From Ideonella azotifigens (lineage in GTDB: Bacteria > Pseudomonadota > Gammaproteobacteria > Burkholderiales > Burkholderiaceae_C), in assembly GCF_006519715.1 (NCBI RefSeq), contig NZ_VIDT01000001.1:1-56899 (forward strand): a stretch of 56,899 nt of DNA, read 5' to 3'. The notes beneath the pieces are model-generated. The model was given only the letters and a program-made list of their open reading frames with translations, was not told where the DNA came from and did no database searches. Positions 53,274 to 56,899 of this stretch are shown piece by piece; within the stretch, counting starts at the first letter, position 1, and every line of letters starts with the position of its first letter. The translations under genes and the position numbers were made by a program.

Positions 53274-54242
53274 TCACCATTCAGGTGGGCAGCTCGCAAG
53301 GGTGTCTCTGGTGATCAAAGGGGTCTCGTAGGTCAAGAACTGAGCCTTTGCGGTGTTCTTACCCGTCGCAGCCTCGTAAAGGGCTTTGGCAGCGAGGCGG
53401 CCAATTGTACCTGGACGGGTGCAAACCGACCCATCAAAAACGCCACTGCGAACAGCCTCGTTGCCCAAGGCGGACCCCCCGCCAGTGGCAATCAGGCGGG
53501 TCTTTGCGCCTGCCGCCTGGATGGCGCGAGCGCAGCCAAGCGCCATGTCATCGGCATGACTGAATAGCAGGTCCAGCTTGGGATTTGCCTTCAGCATTTC
53601 ACTGCAGACGGCCTCTCCTTTGGCGGGAGACCAGTCCGTGGCGCGAGAAGCGACGATCTTGTAAGGAATGCCGGACTTGTCCAGCGCCTTTCGGAATCCT
53701 TCATTGCGCTGGGTAACTGCGGAAAAGCCAGCTGCCCCTTCCACCACGCCGATGGTGCCCGCATGGTCGTGCGGCAGCAACTTCACCGCCAGTTCACCGG
53801 CCCGTTCCCCGGCCACGACGTCATCCGTGGCGACAAACGCCGTGAGCTTCTCGTACACGTACTTGGGGCCCTTTTTCGGATCTCCGACCTGAGACGCTGC
53901 AGCCACAAAGGGGATGTTGTGACCGGCTGCATCATCCACCCATTGCACAGCCTGCCCGGCGTCGGCAACGATCGCAGCGATGCCATCGACCTTGTACCCG
54001 ACCATGTCCTCAATGGCGTGTGCCTGCCGCTCCACATTGGAGTGTGGATTCAGGATGATGGCTTTGCAGCCCAGCTCGACACAGGCCTTCTTGAAGCCGC
54101 TCGCCACGGCGGCGTCATAGGGATATTGGGTGTTATTGGCAACGTAGACAAGCGTGATGTCCTTGGCGGTTGCTGAATGGGTTGCGATGGCCGCTGAAAA
54201 CGCGACCAAGACAGAAGGCAGAATTTGGCGATACTTGATCAT
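53274..54242 (-). CDS. Periplasmic sugar-type binding protein (RbsB-like)
   Basis: 322 residues. A signal peptide ends near ATHSATA. The two-lobed fold shows in DITLVYVANNTQYPYDAAVA, GYKVDGIAAIVADAGQAVQW, HNIPFVAAASQVGDP and LLFSHADDMALGCARAIQA. No ABC ATPase or permease lies nearby; instead it follows a chemoreceptor gene by 87 bases on the same strand. It may bind a ligand and present it to that receptor. The ligand is not predictable. Confidence 0.88.
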   Translation of the reverse strand: MIKYRQILPSVLVAFSAAIATHSATAKDITLVYVANNTQYPYDAAVASGFKKACVELGCKAIILNPHSNVERQAHAIEDMVGYKVDGIAAIVADAGQAVQWVDDAAGHNIPFVAAASQVGDPKKGPKYVYEKLTAFVATDDVVAGERAGELAVKLLPHDHAGTIGVVEGAAGFSAVTQRNEGFRKALDKSGIPYKIVASRATDWSPAKGEAVCSEMLKANPKLDLLFSHADDMALGCARAIQAAGAKTRLIATGGGSALGNEAVRSGVFDGSVCTRPGTIGRLAAKALYEAATGKNTAKAQFLTYETPLITRDTLASCPPEW

Positions 54243-54271
54243 GTTGATCTCGCGTAACGTGGGCTCGGCCG

Positions 54272-54293
54272 ATCAAGCGCGGACGCGCTTGAT
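54272..54293. promoter_or_regulatory. 10-bp perfect inverted repeat between the MCP and binding-protein genes
   Basis: ATCAAGCGCG (54272-54281), two bases GA, CGCGCTTGAT (54284-54293). It could be an operator or an RNA stem that separates expression of the two genes. No T-run follows. Confidence 0.55.
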
Positions 54294-54329
54294 GCCTGCG
54301 CATGCTGTTAGGGATGGCTCGGCCGCGCT

Positions 54330-56258
54330 TCAAACGGCGATGCGGAAAACTGCAACCGCTTGCACCAAGGCTGCTGCCTCGTGACTCAGGCTTTCTGCAG
54401 CTGCGGCGGATTCCTCCACAAGAGAGGAGTTTTGCTGCGTGGACGTATCCATCGAGTTGATTGCCTCGCCAACCTGCGCGACACCGGTTCGCTGCACTGC
54501 ACTGGCGACATTGATTTCGCTCATGAGCGACGTGACATTGCGAATTGACGTCACCACCTCGTCCATGGTGCCGCCTGCGCGAGCCACCAACGCTGTACCA
54601 CGTTCGACCTGCTCCACGCTGGCAGAAATGAGACCTCGGATCTGCCGCGCCGCGTCGGCGCTTCGACCCGCTAAGGAACGCACTTCGCTTGCTACCACCG
54701 CAAACCCTCGCCCCTGTTCCCCCGCACGGGCCGCTTCGACGGCGGCATTGAGCGCCAAGATATTGGTTTGGAAAGCAATGCCATCAATGACGCCGATGAT
54801 CTCCCCTATCTTGCGGCTGCCGTCATTGATCACGCGCATGGTGTCCACGACCTCGGCGACCACTTCGCCGCCTCTGGCGGCCACCTCGGAGGCATCGCGG
54901 GCAAGATGATCGGCGCGTTCCGCTGCCGTGGCGTTGCGGCGGACGTTCGCGCCGAGTTCCTCCATCGTGGCCGCCGTCTGCTGCAAAGCGCTTGCCTGGC
55001 GCTCCGTGCGCTGGCTCAAATCAAGGTTGCCCTGGGCAATCTCAGAACTGGCATTTGCCACACTGTCACTGCCATCGCGAACCCGCCGTACCACATCGGT
55101 CAGGCGAAGGTTCATGTCCCTCAGCGCTGACATCAACTGGCCGACCTCGTCTGATCCCGTGACCTCGACCTCCGTCCTCAGATCTCCCTCCGCCACGTGC
55201 CGTGCGACCTGTACCGCTTTGGCCAGAGAATGTGACGTACTGCGCGCGATGGCCACGAGCATGAGCGCTGCCAAAGCTGCGACTCCCACCATCAACGCGA
55301 TGGTCCAACTCATGGTCACCCGCGATTGAGACTGCTGTCGAGCCAGCAGCGCATTGATCACGTTGAATGACTGCGTGATCATGGTGAACTGTGCATCAAT
55401 CAGAATTGTGGTTTCGCCGAAGTATTCGGCCGATGTACCTGAGGGCAATCGTTGCTGCAGAAATGTCTGGTCGATCACCGAGCCCATCACCTGGGCCGAG
55501 CCCAAGGCCGAACCAGCCACTTCTTTGAGCGCGCTGTCGTCTGCTGACAAAGATCGGGCGACACGCTGGAAGTCCACACGAACAGCGTCCAGTTGGAACA
55601 GCATTTGATCGAGTTGCAGCGACAGAGTGGCTTGATCGGCGCCGCTGACCCCCCGATGCGACAAGGCGCTGGCACTGACGGCCTGCATTCTGCTCATGCG
55701 CTCGGTGAGTGCGGGGAGGGACAGAAGCGCCATCTGCGCAAGATGCAGCGTCTCGCCCTCACGATCCAATCCTATCCGTGACACATCCGCCACCCGCCCC
55801 AGCAATGCCAACTCCGAGGCTGCCAAGGCTGCATGCTGATCCAGGCTGGTGGAGGGATCGATCGAGCCGGTTGCGGCAGCCTGTCGCAAGGGCATCCATT
55901 CGCTCGCCACCTTTTCTGCGGCACCCGTGAACTCATCAGAACGGACACGCAGGCGATCTAAAGCGGCATCCACCTCCGCAGCCTTGCCTTTGAGCGCAGC
56001 AACTTGTCCTTCATCACCCGCCTGTGCCATGGCCGCAATGGTTCGGTGCTGCTGCGTCAAACGCAGCAACTCCAGCACCGATTGAGCCTCGCTCAGACCT
56101 TCTCGCTGAGCCGCAACCCGCCGCTCCTCGTTGGCCAGGTTGGTCATGATCAACGCCGTCGGCACTGCTGCCATGAGCACCGCGCAACCACCAATCAAGG
56201 CAAACTTTCGACGGATTGGCCAACGATTGAGTAGGTCTGCAAAAGTTATCGCTCGCAT
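54330..56258 (-). CDS. Methyl-accepting chemotaxis protein
   Basis: 642 residues from ATG 56258, with AAGG eight bases upstream. The first membrane helix ([20 protein letters not shown]) is followed by a helical periplasmic domain of about 300 residues, then a second helix ([20 protein letters not shown]), a HAMP domain ([20 protein letters not shown]) and the signalling hairpin with [20 protein letters not shown] and [20 protein letters not shown]. No CheR-binding pentapeptide is seen at the end. It would signal through CheA/CheW. Confidence 0.94.
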   Translation of the reverse strand: MRAITFADLLNRWPIRRKFALIGGCAVLMAAVPTALIMTNLANEERRVAAQREGLSEAQSVLELLRLTQQHRTIAAMAQAGDEGQVAALKGKAAEVDAALDRLRVRSDEFTGAAEKVASEWMPLRQAAATGSIDPSTSLDQHAALAASELALLGRVADVSRIGLDREGETLHLAQMALLSLPALTERMSRMQAVSASALSHRGVSGADQATLSLQLDQMLFQLDAVRVDFQRVARSLSADDSALKEVAGSALGSAQVMGSVIDQTFLQQRLPSGTSAEYFGETTILIDAQFTMITQSFNVINALLARQQSQSRVTMSWTIALMVGVAALAALMLVAIARSTSHSLAKAVQVARHVAEGDLRTEVEVTGSDEVGQLMSALRDMNLRLTDVVRRVRDGSDSVANASSEIAQGNLDLSQRTERQASALQQTAATMEELGANVRRNATAAERADHLARDASEVAARGGEVVAEVVDTMRVINDGSRKIGEIIGVIDGIAFQTNILALNAAVEAARAGEQGRGFAVVASEVRSLAGRSADAARQIRGLISASVEQVERGTALVARAGGTMDEVVTSIRNVTSLMSEINVASAVQRTGVAQVGEAINSMDTSTQQNSSLVEESAAAAESLSHEAAALVQAVAVFRIAV

Positions 56259-56372
56259 GCGTATGGCCTTGTAGTGATGGGTTGCGAATTTGTCTCGATC
56301 GAGCAAGCATTCTTCGTCCACCGCCCACTTCACTTGAGCAGATAAAGGCGCCCTACTGGCCCCAATTCAAGA

Positions 56373-56655
56373 TCATCTGCTGTATTCGTCACGAAGTGTG
56401 ACATCGCGCGCACACGGCCAGTGATGCGGGGGTGGAGGCATGTCCGGGCGACACCAGGCTGTCTGAACCGGCCTTTCGTCGTCGGGGCCGATCTCAAGTT
56501 CAAGCGCTGGCAGATAGCCATCCCATTGCGCTTCGGTGCGCGGGCCTGCGATGGTGGCGCTCACGAGTGGGTTCTTCAACACCCATGCCAGTGCGAACAC
56601 CACGGATGTCGTCCCTCGTTGATCGGCATGGCGCGCGACAGCTGGGCGACCTGAA
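56373..56655 (-). pseudogene. C-terminal fragment of an aldo/keto reductase
   Basis: The minus strand reads RGTTSVVFALAWVLKNPLVS, then ATIAGPRTEAQWDGYLPALE and LEIGPDDER, the NADP-binding end of an aldo/keto reductase. A frameshift follows (the next frame reads SLVSPGHASTPA). Upstream the frame also breaks (VAQLSRAM in another frame). It is cut by the IS630-family remnant. Confidence 0.75.
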
Positions 56656-56689
56656 GTGATTCGGAGCGCCATTCCGTCTGTTGAGCAAC

Positions 56690-56898
56690 CGGTCGCCAAT
56701 GCGGGTGGCTTTGACCTGCCCAGGCACGCTGGTGAACACGCCTCGCCGCAGCGGCTCGGTCGTGATGTCGCGGAAGAAGCGCTCGACCATGTTCAGCCAC
56801 GGAGCAGAGGTCGGCGTGAGGTGCATGTTGAAGCTCGGATGCCTGGCCAGCCATTCCTGCACGGCGGGGTGCTTGTGCGTGGCGTAGTTGTCGGCGAT
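56690..56898 (-). pseudogene. IS630-family transposase, C-terminal fragment at the window edge
   Basis: From the right edge the minus strand reads IADNYATHKHPAVQEWLARH, then LTPTSAPWLNMVERFFRDIT and LRRGVFTSVPGQV. This is the DDE end of an IS630 transposase, with the catalytic Asp in DNYATHK and Glu in MVERFF. The last residues are replaced by unrelated sequence where the aldo/keto reductase fragment begins. The 5' part may be intact beyond the window. Confidence 0.8.
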
Positions 56899-56899
56899 C

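Overview
The window is high-GC DNA from a betaproteobacterium, most likely Burkholderiales. The family mix points that way: NodT/MarR efflux, DUF4337, a copper operon with CopC, CopD and a multicopper oxidase, and a VirB/Stb/RadC conjugative element. No rRNA, complete tRNA or species marker is present, so the genus stays open.

Layout. (1) 1-7.7 kb is chromosomal backbone: the start of a NodT-type efflux lipoprotein with its MarR regulator, an ABC exporter, an OmpA-like lipoprotein, thyA, a hybrid histidine kinase, folA and a DUF4337 membrane protein. (2) 7.8-13.3 kb is a minus-strand copper-resistance operon of seven genes: a His/Cys-rich exported protein, a small exported protein, a TolC-type lipoprotein, a multicopper oxidase, a CusF-like protein, CopC and CopD. 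It is headed by a textbook CueR-type promoter with a 19-bp spacer. (3) 13.3-13.6 kb is a junction: a decayed group II intron maturase tail, a strong terminator and a possible tRNA-end attachment remnant. (4) 13.7 to about 49.4 kb is an integrative and conjugative element (ICE). It carries a tyrosine integrase, AlpA and a cargo block (ArgP-like LysR, sodium-symporter-like carrier, fatty-acid desaturase, ACT-like protein). Next come a LuxR-type regulator, a complete VirB1-VirB11 plus VirD4 secretion system with a TrbM-like leader gene, LPD7 and DUF1173 proteins, and a scar of decayed IS5-family elements. It ends with a relaxase/MobC pair, a divergent StbABC-like stability operon, ParDE and a minus-strand RadC-SSB-DUF932-DUF7673 block. 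(5) 49.6-56.9 kb is accessory or chromosomal DNA: a broken beta-lactamase-family gene, a LysR gene divergent from a cupin/cupin/carboxymuconolactone-decarboxylase operon, a LysR fragment, a chemoreceptor with an orphan sugar-type binding protein, an aldo/keto reductase fragment and an IS630-family fragment at the edge.

How it works together. The ICE would be excised by the integrase with AlpA, nicked by the relaxase/MobC complex at an oriT that probably lies in 43.1-43.4 kb, coupled by VirD4 and exported by the VirB channel. It would be maintained by StbABC and ParDE and protected on entry by SSB, DUF932 and RadC-type establishment proteins.

Most noteworthy signals: a helically phased array of GAGAC repeats (about 11-bp steps) between the mob and stb operons, next to two perfect hairpins; two copies of a roughly 117-bp conserved, structured-looking repeat flanking radC; the CueR-type promoter; a palindromic ParD operator; and an OmpA-domain lipoprotein where a VirB7-like lipoprotein would be expected.
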